NCBI GenBank assembly: GCA_963638355.1 | Contig: CAVHRT010000004.1 | Location: 1 to 44,700, forward strand | Direction of reading: 5' to 3' | DNA: 44,700 nucleotides | DNA from: W0P28-013 sp963638355 | Lineage (GTDB): Bacteria; Bacteroidota; Bacteroidia; Bacteroidales; Paludibacteraceae | Part shown: positions 1 through 9,017 of the stretch, one piece after another | How the letters are laid out: each line of letters begins with the position of its first letter | Position numbering within the stretch: position 1 is the stretch's first letter | The notes under the pieces: generated by a model | What the model was told of the DNA's origin: nothing | Seen by the model: only the letters and a program-made list of their open reading frames with translations | The model's database searches: none | Made by a program: the position numbers and the translations under genes

Positions 1-80
1 AAAATCAAACGCGTTTGTTTTGCCGAACGGAGCAAAAATCTTGCGAAGCAAAAACCTAGAAACTAAAAATCAACACGTCA

Positions 81-126
81 ACCAACTTTATAAACTTTCA
101 AACTTTACGAACTTTACAAACTGAAG
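81..126. repeat. Intergenic AACTTTA-type short repeats upstream of tgt
   Basis: The leader directly before tgt consists of degenerate copies of a unit of about 9 bases (AACTTTACA, AACTTTCAA, AACTTTACG). The same unit fills the spacer near 33070-33103 and, as its complement GTTTGTAAA, forms the tandem array at 42382-42430. Positions 44-64 also resemble the CTAGAAAC/GCGAAGC module seen near 35714-35756 in the other orientation. No promoter box of the TAnnTTTG type was found here. Confidence 0.7.
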
Positions 127-1257
127 ATGGATTTTTCGCTCCAACATACCGACACGCACACTGCAGCCCGCGCAGGGTTGATAACGACCGATCATGGGCA
201 GATAGAGACGCCAATTTTTATGCCTGTTGGCACTTGCGCCTCGGTGAAGGCGGTGCATTTTCGTGAGTTGAAAGACGACATCAAAGCGCAGATAATTCTT
301 GGGAATACCTATCATCTCTATCTCCGTCCAGGGCTGAAAATTCTGGAAGAAGCAGGCGGATTGCATCGTTTCAATGGCTGGGACCGCCCCATTCTTACCG
401 ATAGCGGCGGATTTCAGGTTTTTTCACTGTCGGGAACGCGCAAAATGACCGAAGAAGGCGTGGTTTTTAATTCGCACATCGACGGTTCGCGCCATCTGTT
501 CACGCCCGAAAATGTGGTGGAGACGCAGCGCACCATTGGTGCCGACATCATCATGGCTTTCGACGAATGCACGCCTGGCACAGCCGACTATCGCTACGCC
601 AAAGAGTCGATGGAACGCACACAACGCTGGTTGGCGCGCGGACTGAAACATTTCGACGAGACCGAGCCAAAATATGGTTACAAGCAGACATTTTTCCCGA
701 TAGTGCAAGGTTGCGTCTATCCCGACCTGCGCCGCGCCTCGGCCGAATTTGCCAAAGCGCAAAATCGCGAAGGTTACGCCATTGGCGGCTTGGCGGTGGG
801 CGAACCAACCGAGAAAATGTACGAGATGATAGAGGTGGTGAACGCCATTTTGCCAACCGACCGTCCGCGCTACCTGATGGGCGTAGGCACGCCGGCCAAC
901 ATTTTGGAAGGCATTGCACGCGGCGTGGACATGTTCGACTGCGTGATGCCAACGCGCAACGGGCGCAACGCCATGCTCTTCACGCGAAACGGCATAATGA
1001 ACATGAAAAACGCCAAATGGGCACACGATTTCACGCCTATCGATCCCGAAAGCGACTGCTATGTGGACCAAGCGTACACAAAAGCCTACCTGCGCCACTT
1101 GTTTGTAGCGGGCGAATATCTGGCAGGACAAATCGCCTCCATTCACAATTTGGCATTCTACCTGTGGCTCGTTGGTGAAGCACGAAAACATATTTTCAAT
1201 GGCGATTTTGCCGTGTGGAAAGAGGAAATGGTTGGACGCGTAATGAGGAGACTCTAA
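127..1257 (+). CDS. tgt: Queuine tRNA-ribosyltransferase (TGT)
   Basis: Exchanges guanine 34 in GUN-anticodon tRNAs for a queuosine precursor (preQ1 in most bacteria). The 376-residue product has the usual length. It carries the DSGGFQVFSL motif with the likely general base Asp92, FPIVQG at about 190-195, GGLAVGEP at about 220-227, and FDCVMPTRN with the likely nucleophile Asp271. Aligning to the E. coli enzyme without gaps from memory, the four zinc-ligand positions become Ser309, Cys311, Asp314 and His340, so two of the usual three cysteines are replaced. The ATG at 127 begins directly in the conserved N-terminus. An LptG-type permease follows after a repeat-filled gap of about 115 bases. 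Identification is firm; the metal state is uncertain. Confidence 0.96.
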   Translation: MDFSLQHTDTHTAARAGLITTDHGQIETPIFMPVGTCASVKAVHFRELKDDIKAQIILGNTYHLYLRPGLKILEEAGGLHRFNGWDRPILTDSGGFQVFSLSGTRKMTEEGVVFNSHIDGSRHLFTPENVVETQRTIGADIIMAFDECTPGTADYRYAKESMERTQRWLARGLKHFDETEPKYGYKQTFFPIVQGCVYPDLRRASAEFAKAQNREGYAIGGLAVGEPTEKMYEMIEVVNAILPTDRPRYLMGVGTPANILEGIARGVDMFDCVMPTRNGRNAMLFTRNGIMNMKNAKWAHDFTPIDPESDCYVDQAYTKAYLRHLFVAGEYLAGQIASIHNLAFYLWLVGEARKHIFNGDFAVWKEEMVGRVMRRL

Positions 1258-1283
1258 AAAAAAGTGAGTAGTGAGGAATTTTT

Positions 1284-1315
1284 CAATTGATAATTGACAA
1301 TTGACAATTGATAAT
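1284..1315 (+). repeat. CAATTGATAATTGA repeat array
   Basis: A run of alternating CAATTGATAATTGA and TTGACAATTG units. Related arrays lie at 8985-9017, 17061-17092, 19084-19104, 21704-21736 and 30957-30981, in both orientations, always in spacers or just at gene ends. Confidence 0.85.
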
Positions 1316-1320
1316 TTTTT

Positions 1321-1371
1321 GCAGTCCGCTATGGATAACGACAATCTGAAATTTGAAATCTGAAATCTTTC
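1321..1371 (+). repeat. Dispersed ~50-bp spacer module, copy 1
   Basis: This block (GCAGTCCGCTATGGATAACG, then ACAATCT, then GAAATTT/GAAATCT units) recurs at 23046-23100 with only a few differences before the terminal array. Diverged versions lie at 21737-21790 and, in reverse, at 30895-30956. It ends at the start codon of the lptG-like gene, so that gene's leader is made of repeat DNA. Confidence 0.8.
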
Positions 1372-1372
1372 A

Positions 1373-2449
1373 ATGTTGAAGCACCTCGATTGGTACATAA
1401 TTAAGAAATATCTTGGCACATTTGCGCTGTCTATTGTGCTGATTATCAGCATTTCTGTGATATTCGATTTCACTGAAAAAATCGACGATTTCATGGAAAA
1501 TAATGCGCCGTGGCAAGCCATTGTGTTCGATTATTACCTGAATTTCATTCCGTTTTTCACCAACATGTTCACGCCGCTGTTCGCCTTCATTTCGGTGATA
1601 TTTTTCACTTCGAAACTGGCCAACAATAGCGAAATCATAGCGATGCTTGCGGGCGGAATGAGTTTTCACCGACTGCTGCGCCCTTACATGATTTCGGCCG
1701 GATTGATCGCTGTTTTTTCGTTTGTGCTGATGAGTTTTGTGATTCCGCCAGCCAACCGCACCCGCCTGAAATTTGAGGATCAATATGTGTCGCGGTTCAC
1801 GTCGGACGTGGCGCGCAATGTGCAGATGGAGATTGAGCCAGGCATCATCGCCTATCTCGGTAGATACGAAGAGGCGACGAACGTTGGGCGCAATTTTTCG
1901 CTCGAGAAATTTGAGGGTAAAACGCTCGTCTCGCGCCTCACAGCCCGCGAAGTGGTGATGGATTCGCTCTATCATTGGACGGTGAAAAACTATCTGATTC
2001 GCAATTTCGATGGCATGTACGAGCACATCGCGCAAGGCAACATGCTCGACACGGTGATCTACATGGATCCTGCCGACTTTTTCATCACTGCCAAAGAGGC
2101 TGCGCAGATGAACACGCCGCAACTGAAACACTACATCGAAAAACGCAAAGAGCGCGGACTTGGCGGCACGCAGGCTTTCGAGGACGAATATCACAAACGC
2201 TACTCCACACCGCTGGCGGCACTCATATTGACGCTGATTGGCGTGTCGCTTTCGAGCAAAAAAATTCGCGGTGGAATGGGCGTGAACATCGGCATTGGCA
2301 TCACGTTGAGCGCGCTCTACATCTTGTTCACCACCTTCTCGAGCCAACTCTCCATCGCTGGCAGCATGAATCCGCTCTTGGCCGTTTGGTTGCCCAATTT
2401 GATATTCCTTGCCATCGGATTATATCTCTACCACAAAGCCCCTAAGTGA
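1373..2449 (+). CDS. LptG/LptF (YjgP/YjgQ) family permease
   Basis: Likely inner-membrane permease subunit of the LptB2FG transporter, which extracts lipopolysaccharide and passes it to LptC. The 358-residue product begins with MLKHLDWYIIKKYLGTF, typical of YjgP/YjgQ proteins. Hydrophobic segments lie near residues 13-32 and 52-77 and at about 100-122. A periplasmic domain follows, then a cluster of three transmembrane helices near the C-terminus (about 277-355). Its TGA stop overlaps the mfd ATG by one base, so the two are probably translationally coupled. LptF and LptG are hard to separate by eye, so no symbol is given. A likely lptC lies at 28884-29447. Confidence 0.9.
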   Translation: MLKHLDWYIIKKYLGTFALSIVLIISISVIFDFTEKIDDFMENNAPWQAIVFDYYLNFIPFFTNMFTPLFAFISVIFFTSKLANNSEIIAMLAGGMSFHRLLRPYMISAGLIAVFSFVLMSFVIPPANRTRLKFEDQYVSRFTSDVARNVQMEIEPGIIAYLGRYEEATNVGRNFSLEKFEGKTLVSRLTAREVVMDSLYHWTVKNYLIRNFDGMYEHIAQGNMLDTVIYMDPADFFITAKEAAQMNTPQLKHYIEKRKERGLGGTQAFEDEYHKRYSTPLAALILTLIGVSLSSKKIRGGMGVNIGIGITLSALYILFTTFSSQLSIAGSMNPLLAVWLPNLIFLAIGLYLYHKAPK

Positions 2450-5400
2450 TGCTTCTGAACGAATTTCTCGATATTTATGCGCGCCATCCGCTGATCGATC
2501 GCTTGGCGGAATGGACACGCAGCGATCAACGCCACATCAGTCTGAACGGACTACTCTGCTCCGCCAAGGCCCTTACAACAGCCGCATTGATGCAAAAAAC
2601 AGAGCGGCACATCATCGCCATTCTCGACGACGAAGAACAAGCGGGCTATTTCTATCACGACATTGCGCAACTGTTTGGAAAAGAGCGAGTTGCATTTTTT
2701 CCGACCATCTACAAATATGCTCACAAACGTGGCACAACCGATGCCGCCAACGAGATTTTACGCGCCGACACGCTCAACCATCTGCAAAACGCTGAACCGT
2801 GCGTGGTGGTAACTTATCCTGATGCGCTGATGGAAAAGGTGGTGCGCGCCGCCGATTTCGATCAAATCCGTATGAGTCTAGCCAAAGGCGACAGCATCGA
2901 CAGCGAGAAACTGACCGAAACGCTCGAACGATTTGGCTACGAAAACGTGGATTTTGTGTACGAGCCAGGGCAATTTTCGGTGCGCGGCAGCATTGTCGAC
3001 ATATTCTCGTTTGCCAACGAACTGCCCTATCGTCTCGACTTTTTTGGCGATGAAATCGATAGCATTCGCACTTTCGACATCGAAAAACAACTCTCCATCG
3101 ATGAGCAGACGCAAATAGCCATTGTGCCAGACATGCAAAAAATTTGCGGTGAACAGGTCAGTTTGCTGCAGTTTGTCAGCCCCGAAACGCTGATTGTGGC
3201 GAGCAACCTCCGCATGATGCGCGATCGAGCCAACCAACTCTACAACGATGCGCTGGTGAAAGCCAACGAGACGCAAAAAACGCCCGATCTTAGCGCAAAA
3301 CTTGCCCTTGGCGACGAACTTTTGGAGCAAGTCGAGCAGTTTCAGACCATAGAAATAGGCAAAAACTATTTCGAAGGTGAAAAAATAGATTTTCAGACCT
3401 CGCCACAACCCATTTTCCACAAAAATTTCGACATTGCATCGGCAGAATTCAAAAAATATCTGGCTGAAAATTACACCATTTTCATCGCTAGCGACAGCAA
3501 AAAACAGACCGACCGCATCGCATCAATCTTTTCCGAACGTGGCGACAACATCGCATTCACACCCATTCTGAAAACCGTTCACGAAGGTTTTGTCGACCAC
3601 GATTTGCGCCTCTGCTGCTTCACCGACCATCAGATTTTCGATCGTTTCCACAAATTCACCCTGCGCAGCGACACAGCCCGCGCTGGCAAAGTGGCAATGA
3701 CGCTGAAAGAGCTGAATCAGTTCAAAGTGGGCGACTATGTGGTGCATATCGACCACGGTGTGGGCGTGTTTGGCGGACTGCAAACCACCATGGTCAACGG
3801 CAAGCCGCAGGAGGTTATCAAGCTGATTTACAAGGACAACGACATCATTTTTGTGAGCATTCATGCGCTGCACCGCATTTCGAAATACAAGAGCAAAGAG
3901 GGCGAAGAACCACGCATCAACAAACTTGGCACTGGCGCATGGGAACGGTTGAAAGAGCGCACCAAGAGCAAGGTTAAGGACATTGCCCGCGACCTGATAA
4001 AACTCTACTCGCAACGCTTGGCGCAGAAAGGTTTCGCCTACTCGCCCGACGGCTACTTGCAGCACGAGTTGGAGGCGTCGTTCATCTACGAAGACACGCC
4101 CGACCAGCAAAAAGCCACCAGCGATGTGAAACACGACATGGAGTCGGATCGTCCGATGGACCGCCTTGTGTGCGGCGATGTAGGTTTTGGCAAGACCGAA
4201 GTGGCAATACGCGCTGCTTTCAAAGCCGTAACCGATGGCAAACAGGTGGCAGTGCTTGTGCCGACCACCGTTTTGGCGCTACAGCACTACAAAACTTTCA
4301 GCGAGCGACTGCACGATTTTCCAGTGAAAGTGGAATACTTGAGTCGCGCCAAAACGACAAAGCAAGTCAAAGAAATTCTGCAAAAACTGGCGAATGGCGA
4401 AATCGACATACTCGTCGGCACGCACAAACTGGTGGGCAAAGAGGTGAAATTCAAAGACCTCGGACTGCTGATAATCGACGAGGAGCAGAAATTTGGCGTA
4501 TCGACCAAAGAGCGACTCAAACAGATGAAAATAAACGTCGACACGCTCACACTCACAGCCACGCCAATTCCGCGCACACTGCAATTTTCGCTGATGGGCG
4601 CACGCGACCTTAGCATCATCAACACGCCACCACCAAACCGCTATCCCGTGATGACCGAAGTGATAGAATGGGACGACAATGTGGTGCGCGAAGCCATCAG
4701 TCGCGAGATGGATCGCAACGGACAGGTTTTCATCATCAACAACCGCATACAAAACATCTATCTGCTAGCCGAAAAAATACGCCAACTTGTGCCTGATGCA
4801 CGTGTGGCAGTGGCTCACGGACAGATGCAACCCGCCGAACTTGAGCAGATTGTGGTCGATTTCATCAACTACGACTACGATGTGCTGCTCGCCACCACCG
4901 TGGTGGAATCGGGCATCGACATGCCGAATGTGAACACCATCATTGTGAACAAGGCTAACATGTTCGGACTCAGCGACTTACACCAACTGCGCGGTCGCGT
5001 TGGGCGCAGCAATCGCAAAGCCTATTGCTACCTGATAGCACCGCCACTGAAAGAGCTTACCGACGACGCGCGCCGCCGCCTGCAAGCCATCGAGACTTTT
5101 GCCGACCTTGGCAGCGGATTCAACATTGCCATGCAGGACCTCGACATTCGCGGCGCGGGCAACATGCTCGGTGCCGAACAGAGCGGTTTCATCGCCGATT
5201 TGGGTTACGAAACCTACCAAAAAATCCTGAACGAAGCCATGCAGGAATTGCGCGACGAAGAGTTCCCCGATCTTTTTGCCGACAACAACGAGAAACGCTT
5301 GTATGTATCTGATTGTCAGATAGAATGCGACCTCGATGTGGCATTCCCAGCCGATTATATTTCGAATGTTTCGGAGCGCATGACACTCTATCGCGAGCTC

Positions 5401-5772
5401 GACAACATCGACAACGAGGCGGCACTGCAGGCTTTCGAGAGTCGTTTGATCGACCGCTTTGGCCCTATTCCACCCGAAGCCGACGACCTAATGCAACTGC
5501 TGCGTCTGCGCTGGCTCGCCACGCAAAACGGCATCGAGCGATTGACGCTGAAAAACGGCCGCATGACCTTCTATCTGGTGAGCAATGCCGAATCGCCATA
5601 CTACCAATCGGACGCTTTCCAAACGCTGATAAACTACATCTGCGACCACCCAGCAAACGCCCGTCTTGGCGAACGCGATGGCAAACGCTTCGCCTCATTC
5701 TCGCCCGTTGAAACAGTGGCAGCAGCCCGCAAGATATTCGACGAAATGGCAGAAAAATTGAAGAACGCTTAA
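2449..5772 (+). CDS. mfd: Transcription-repair coupling factor Mfd
   Basis: ATP-dependent translocase that removes RNA polymerase stalled at DNA lesions and recruits UvrA. The ATG at 2449 overlaps the upstream TGA (TGATG) and gives 1107 residues; a GTG one codon earlier is possible. Domains in order: UvrB-like N-terminal module; CarD-like RNA-polymerase-interaction domain at about 424-520 (VGDYVVHIDHGVGVF); RecG-like helicase with Walker A GDVGFGKTE near 575, DEEQ near 674, TATPIPRT near 700, and the LRGRVGRS motif in the second lobe; then the RGAGNMLG segment and a C-terminal TRCF domain from about 949. All key motifs are intact. fbp follows but has its own promoter. Confidence 0.97.
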   Translation: MLLNEFLDIYARHPLIDRLAEWTRSDQRHISLNGLLCSAKALTTAALMQKTERHIIAILDDEEQAGYFYHDIAQLFGKERVAFFPTIYKYAHKRGTTDAANEILRADTLNHLQNAEPCVVVTYPDALMEKVVRAADFDQIRMSLAKGDSIDSEKLTETLERFGYENVDFVYEPGQFSVRGSIVDIFSFANELPYRLDFFGDEIDSIRTFDIEKQLSIDEQTQIAIVPDMQKICGEQVSLLQFVSPETLIVASNLRMMRDRANQLYNDALVKANETQKTPDLSAKLALGDELLEQVEQFQTIEIGKNYFEGEKIDFQTSPQPIFHKNFDIASAEFKKYLAENYTIFIASDSKKQTDRIASIFSERGDNIAFTPILKTVHEGFVDHDLRLCCFTDHQIFDRFHKFTLRSDTARAGKVAMTLKELNQFKVGDYVVHIDHGVGVFGGLQTTMVNGKPQEVIKLIYKDNDIIFVSIHALHRISKYKSKEGEEPRINKLGTGAWERLKERTKSKVKDIARDLIKLYSQRLAQKGFAYSPDGYLQHELEASFIYEDTPDQQKATSDVKHDMESDRPMDRLVCGDVGFGKTEVAIRAAFKAVTDGKQVAVLVPTTVLALQHYKTFSERLHDFPVKVEYLSRAKTTKQVKEILQKLANGEIDILVGTHKLVGKEVKFKDLGLLIIDEEQKFGVSTKERLKQMKINVDTLTLTATPIPRTLQFSLMGARDLSIINTPPPNRYPVMTEVIEWDDNVVREAISREMDRNGQVFIINNRIQNIYLLAEKIRQLVPDARVAVAHGQMQPAELEQIVVDFINYDYDVLLATTVVESGIDMPNVNTIIVNKANMFGLSDLHQLRGRVGRSNRKAYCYLIAPPLKELTDDARRRLQAIETFADLGSGFNIAMQDLDIRGAGNMLGAEQSGFIADLGYETYQKILNEAMQELRDEEFPDLFADNNEKRLYVSDCQIECDLDVAFPADYISNVSERMTLYRELDNIDNEAALQAFESRLIDRFGPIPPEADDLMQLLRLRWLATQNGIERLTLKNGRMTFYLVSNAESPYYQSDAFQTLINYICDHPANARLGERDGKRFASFSPVETVAAARKIFDEMAEKLKNA

Positions 5773-5792
5773 TAAATTCAAACTTATTTCGT

Positions 5793-5800
5793 ATCTTTGC
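5793..5800 (+). promoter_or_regulatory. Bacteroidetes -7 box upstream of fbp
   Basis: TATCTTTG matches the TAnnTTTG -7 consensus exactly. No convincing -33 TTTG was seen at the usual distance. Transcription would start near 5805, before both candidate fbp starts (TTG 5823, ATG 5847). Confidence 0.7.
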
Positions 5801-5846
5801 AAATCGATTATCGCAAAAAAGATTGTTCAAACCAAAAATAACCGCT

Positions 5847-7853
5847 ATGCCAACCATCGACGAAGTAAAGAACGACGAACGCTACATGAGGCTTTTGGCC
5901 GAGAAATTTCCAACCATTTCGGCTGTTACCACCGAGATTATCAACCTCGAAGCCATTTTGAGTCTGCCCAAAGGCACGGAGCATTTTGTGTCGGATCTGC
6001 ACGGTAGCGATGGCGCATTCATTCATATTGTGAAAAATGCGTCGGGCGTCATTCGTCGCAAGGTGGACGACACCTTTGGCGATCGCCTATCGGAAGAGGA
6101 GAAACGCGCGCTCTGTGCCTTGATCTACTATCCCGACGAGCGTTTGGCGTATTACCATGCCGAAGGATTCGACATGGAGCCGCTCTATCGCACCAGACTG
6201 CAGCAAATTGTTGAAGTTACGCGCGCCGTGACGGTGAAATATACCCGCTCGAAAGTGCGCAAAATGCTGCCGAAAGAGTTTGCCTACGTCATCGAGGAGT
6301 TGCTGCACGAATCGACCGCCGAAAAAGACCGTCAGGACTACTACAATGCCATTATCGACGCCATAATTGCCACAGGACGCGCCGAAGCGCTGATAATTGC
6401 TATCTGCTATGTGATTCACAATTTTGCCATCGACACGCTGCACATTGTGGGTGATATTTTCGATCGCGGTCCGGGCGCTTGCAAAATAATGGAAGTGCTT
6501 TCGACCTATCACGATTTCGACATTCAGTGGGGCAATCACGACATAGAGTGGATGGGCGCTGCGGCTGGCAACCTTGCGCTGATGGCCACCGTGCTGCGCG
6601 TTTCTATTCGCTACGCCAATGTTGAGACGCTTGAGGAGGATTACAGCATCAATCTGCTGCCACTCGCCAATTTTGCCATGAACACCTATGGCAACGACCC
6701 TTGCACCGTGTTTCAGACAAAAGATTTCGAGAATAATCCGCGCCTGACGCGTTCGGCGCAATTGATGGCAAAAATGCACAAAGCCATCAGCATCATTCAG
6801 TTCAAACTTGAAGGGCAAATAATCAAGCGCAATCCCGAATACCAGATGGACGACCGCCTGCTGCTGCACCTTATCGACAAGAAGCGCGGCGTCATCACCA
6901 TCGATGGCAAAGAGTACGAACTGCTCGACAAAAATCTGCCCACCCTCGATCCCGATGATCCGTACGCACTCTCGGCCGAAGAGCAACAGTTGGTCGACCA
7001 GTTGGCGCGCTCATTCCGCCGCTCAGAGAAGATGCAAAAGCACCTGCACTGCCTCTATCAGCACGGATCGCTGTTTTTGGTGCGCAACAACTGCCTGCTC
7101 TACCACGCTGCCATTCCGCTGAATGCCGATGGCTCGTTCCAAGAGGTTACGCTGCACGGCAGAAGCCTGAAAGGTCGCGCGCTGATGGAAGAAATCGATC
7201 AAGAGATACGCAAAGCCTACTATCTACCGACCGATTCGTGCAGTCAGCAAAAAGCCTTGGATTACATGTGGTACTTGTGGTGCGGACCGTGTTCGCCGCT
7301 CTACAACAAGGACAAAATGACCACTTTCGAGCGCTATTTTATCGGCGATGAAGCGCTCTACAAAGAGACAAAAGGCGCATATTACGAGTTGGCAAATCAG
7401 CGCGAAACCTGCTGCAACATCTTGCGTGAATTTGGTCTCGATCCCGAAACGGCACACATCATCAATGGTCACATTCCGGTGCGCACGCTCAAAGGCGAAT
7501 CGCCATTGCGGGCTGGCGGCATGCGTTTGGTGATCGATGGCGGATTTTCGAAGCCTTATCAAGCACAGACGGGCATTGCGGGCTACACGCTCATCTACAA
7601 CAGCCACGGCATGCAACTCATCGAACACGAGAAATTTGAAAGTCGCGAGCAAGCCGTGCTTTCAGGCTCCGACATTCACAGCCGCATGCAGTTGGTTGAC
7701 ATGAGCAGCCGCCGCATGCTGGTACGCGACACCGACCGCGGCAAAGAGCTTGTGGAGCAAGTGAACAACCTAAAACGCCTGCTCTACGCCTATCAGCATG
7801 GAATTTTGAAGGAGAAATTGGAACAGCCTAACGCCTCAGCCGTGGCTTGGTAA
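5847..7853 (+). CDS. fbp: Fructose-1,6-bisphosphatase, class III
   Basis: Hydrolyses fructose 1,6-bisphosphate to fructose 6-phosphate in gluconeogenesis. It belongs to the large metallophosphatase-type class III family found in Firmicutes and Bacteroidetes. Motifs: VGDIFDRG near residue 200, WGNHDIEWMG near 228 and NGHIPV near 539, as expected for a calcineurin-like binuclear metal site. I chose the ATG at 5847 (668 residues); an in-frame TTG at 5823 would add eight residues with no family resemblance. The gene ends only 12 bases from the stop of the convergent barrel gene, and no hairpin terminator is visible between them. Confidence 0.95.
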   Translation: MPTIDEVKNDERYMRLLAEKFPTISAVTTEIINLEAILSLPKGTEHFVSDLHGSDGAFIHIVKNASGVIRRKVDDTFGDRLSEEEKRALCALIYYPDERLAYYHAEGFDMEPLYRTRLQQIVEVTRAVTVKYTRSKVRKMLPKEFAYVIEELLHESTAEKDRQDYYNAIIDAIIATGRAEALIIAICYVIHNFAIDTLHIVGDIFDRGPGACKIMEVLSTYHDFDIQWGNHDIEWMGAAAGNLALMATVLRVSIRYANVETLEEDYSINLLPLANFAMNTYGNDPCTVFQTKDFENNPRLTRSAQLMAKMHKAISIIQFKLEGQIIKRNPEYQMDDRLLLHLIDKKRGVITIDGKEYELLDKNLPTLDPDDPYALSAEEQQLVDQLARSFRRSEKMQKHLHCLYQHGSLFLVRNNCLLYHAAIPLNADGSFQEVTLHGRSLKGRALMEEIDQEIRKAYYLPTDSCSQQKALDYMWYLWCGPCSPLYNKDKMTTFERYFIGDEALYKETKGAYYELANQRETCCNILREFGLDPETAHIINGHIPVRTLKGESPLRAGGMRLVIDGGFSKPYQAQTGIAGYTLIYNSHGMQLIEHEKFESREQAVLSGSDIHSRMQLVDMSSRRMLVRDTDRGKELVEQVNNLKRLLYAYQHGILKEKLEQPNASAVAW

Positions 7854-7865
7854 GAAGCCCAAAAA

Positions 7866-8834
7866 TCAGCGGCGTTTGTGCTTTTTATGCCTGAACGAAG
7901 GCTGATTGCCACGCAAGCAATTACATTTGTGTTTGGTAGATAGCGACACACGCACGCCCACCTCAACCCCAACAGCAAGCACATTGGCACGACCGCCTTT
8001 CAATTGGTCGGTTGCAAGAATTGTGGAGTAATCGTTCATGAACGAATGTACTTCGCTCATGCCGTCGTGATCGTTGCGAAAGCCAAGTGCCGAGGCATTT
8101 TCTTCGAGATCGAGCACACGCGTAAGTCCGTAGTCGAGGTAGGCTTTGGCCGTGAGATCGACGCGTTTATTGAGTGGAATGACCACGCCAAATTTTGCCA
8201 CCAGATTGATGCTGAATGGGCGATTGTTGAGCGATCCCGAAGGGCGGAAATCAGATGTAGAATAGAATCCGTAAGGCTCCATATCTTGCAGTGTGAGCCG
8301 CCAAGGCGCGTAGTAGCCCGTGTGGGTTATCTCGCCCGACGCCGCATAGCCCGTCGACACGAAATGTGCGTAGCGCACGCCCACATCGCCAATGAACTGC
8401 AGCGAACGATTGATGGGGAATGCAAACTGCAGCACTAGCGGCACGCTCACAGCGTAGAGGCTCTGCGTCTCGCGCCAATGGTTGAGTTGCGTTTGGTGCA
8501 TGTAGGTCTCGCCATCGCTATCCTGCACGCCGTCCCAAGTCAACTGCTTATTGCCGTAGTAGGCTGAAGCGCCATAGCGGGCAAAATCCACACCAATGCC
8601 TATGCCAATGTTGCGATTGAAGAAATAGGAATAGCCAACATGTGCCGAAAAATGCGCTGCGCCCGTGTTGGTGCCATCGGTGAGCGTATATTGCAGCGTA
8701 GTCCAGCCTGCGCCAACACCCGCCTCGAAAGCAGAACCCGTGAGTTTATTGCTCTTGGGCAAACGCGAACGCGCATCCACAGGCAAAACCGCCAATAGGA
8801 GCAACGCCATAAGCAATATGTGACGCAGTTTCAT
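7866..8834 (-). CDS. Outer-membrane beta-barrel protein, paralogue of the STN/OmpA protein's barrel
   Basis: A 322-residue protein with a signal peptide (MKLRHILLMALLLLAVLPVDA) and alternating short hydrophobic strands typical of an outer-membrane barrel. It clearly resembles the middle of the protein at 10483-12291: DSDGETY at 105-111 matches 251-257 there, HTGYYAPW at 171-178 matches HTGWYEPW at 325-332, and YFFNRNIGIGIGVDFA matches YFFTPEWGIGAGLDFA. Unlike the larger protein it has no STN or OmpA domain. After the last apparent strand (about residue 298) comes a tail of about 23 residues with two cysteines (CNC) and many Lys, Arg and His. It is the last gene of a minus-strand set starting with an ECF sigma factor. 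Ligand and function are unknown. Confidence 0.8.
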   Translation of the reverse strand: MKLRHILLMALLLLAVLPVDARSRLPKSNKLTGSAFEAGVGAGWTTLQYTLTDGTNTGAAHFSAHVGYSYFFNRNIGIGIGVDFARYGASAYYGNKQLTWDGVQDSDGETYMHQTQLNHWRETQSLYAVSVPLVLQFAFPINRSLQFIGDVGVRYAHFVSTGYAASGEITHTGYYAPWRLTLQDMEPYGFYSTSDFRPSGSLNNRPFSINLVAKFGVVIPLNKRVDLTAKAYLDYGLTRVLDLEENASALGFRNDHDGMSEVHSFMNDYSTILATDQLKGGRANVLAVGVEVGVRVSLSTKHKCNCLRGNQPSFRHKKHKRR

Positions 8835-8875
8835 TCTTCTTAATTTGGAAGCAATTTTTTAGTTTCTAATTTCTA

Positions 8876-8900
8876 GTAGGGACGCGGCATGCCACGTCCA
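8876..8900 (+). repeat. REP-like hairpin, GGCATGCC family, copy 1
   Basis: GTAGG followed by the near-palindrome GACGCGGCATGCCACGTC, which has a single mispair. Further copies lie at 12402-12425, 19025-19049 and (reversed) 20087-20110, with a sequence variant at 33046-33068. A stretch resembling TTGCAGTTnGTCGTGGTACC follows this copy, as in other copies. Confidence 0.85.
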
Positions 8901-8933
8901 ACTTTGTTATTGCAGTTTGGTCGTGGTACCTTC

Positions 8934-8951
8934 CCCGCAATAAATTGCGGG
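8934..8951. repeat. Perfect 8-2-8 hairpin CCCGCAAT/ATTGCGGG
   Basis: Inverted repeat with a two-base loop, lying between the REP-like copy and the AATTGTCAATTATC array in the gap 8835-9013. It has no T-run on either strand, so I do not call it an intrinsic terminator. It probably belongs to the spacer repeat mosaic. Confidence 0.6.
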
Positions 8952-8984
8952 ATTATTAAGCGCGTTCCACAGCGGGCTGCAAAA

Positions 8985-9017
8985 ATTATCAATTATCAAT
9001 TGTCAATTATCAATTAT
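8985..9017 (-). repeat. CAATTGATAATTGA array overlapping a stop codon
   Basis: On the minus strand the array starts at the stop codon of the secreted protein ending at 9014: the TAA is the first part of TAATTGATAATTGACAATTG. It is followed by GCAGCCCGCTGTGGAACGCG, which resembles the core of the ~50-bp module at 1321 and 23046. Confidence 0.75.

Noticed and set aside
8934..8951. Hairpin as an intrinsic terminator for the secreted-protein gene ending at 9014
   Set aside because: Stem is good but no T-run follows on the minus strand, and it sits amid repeat modules.
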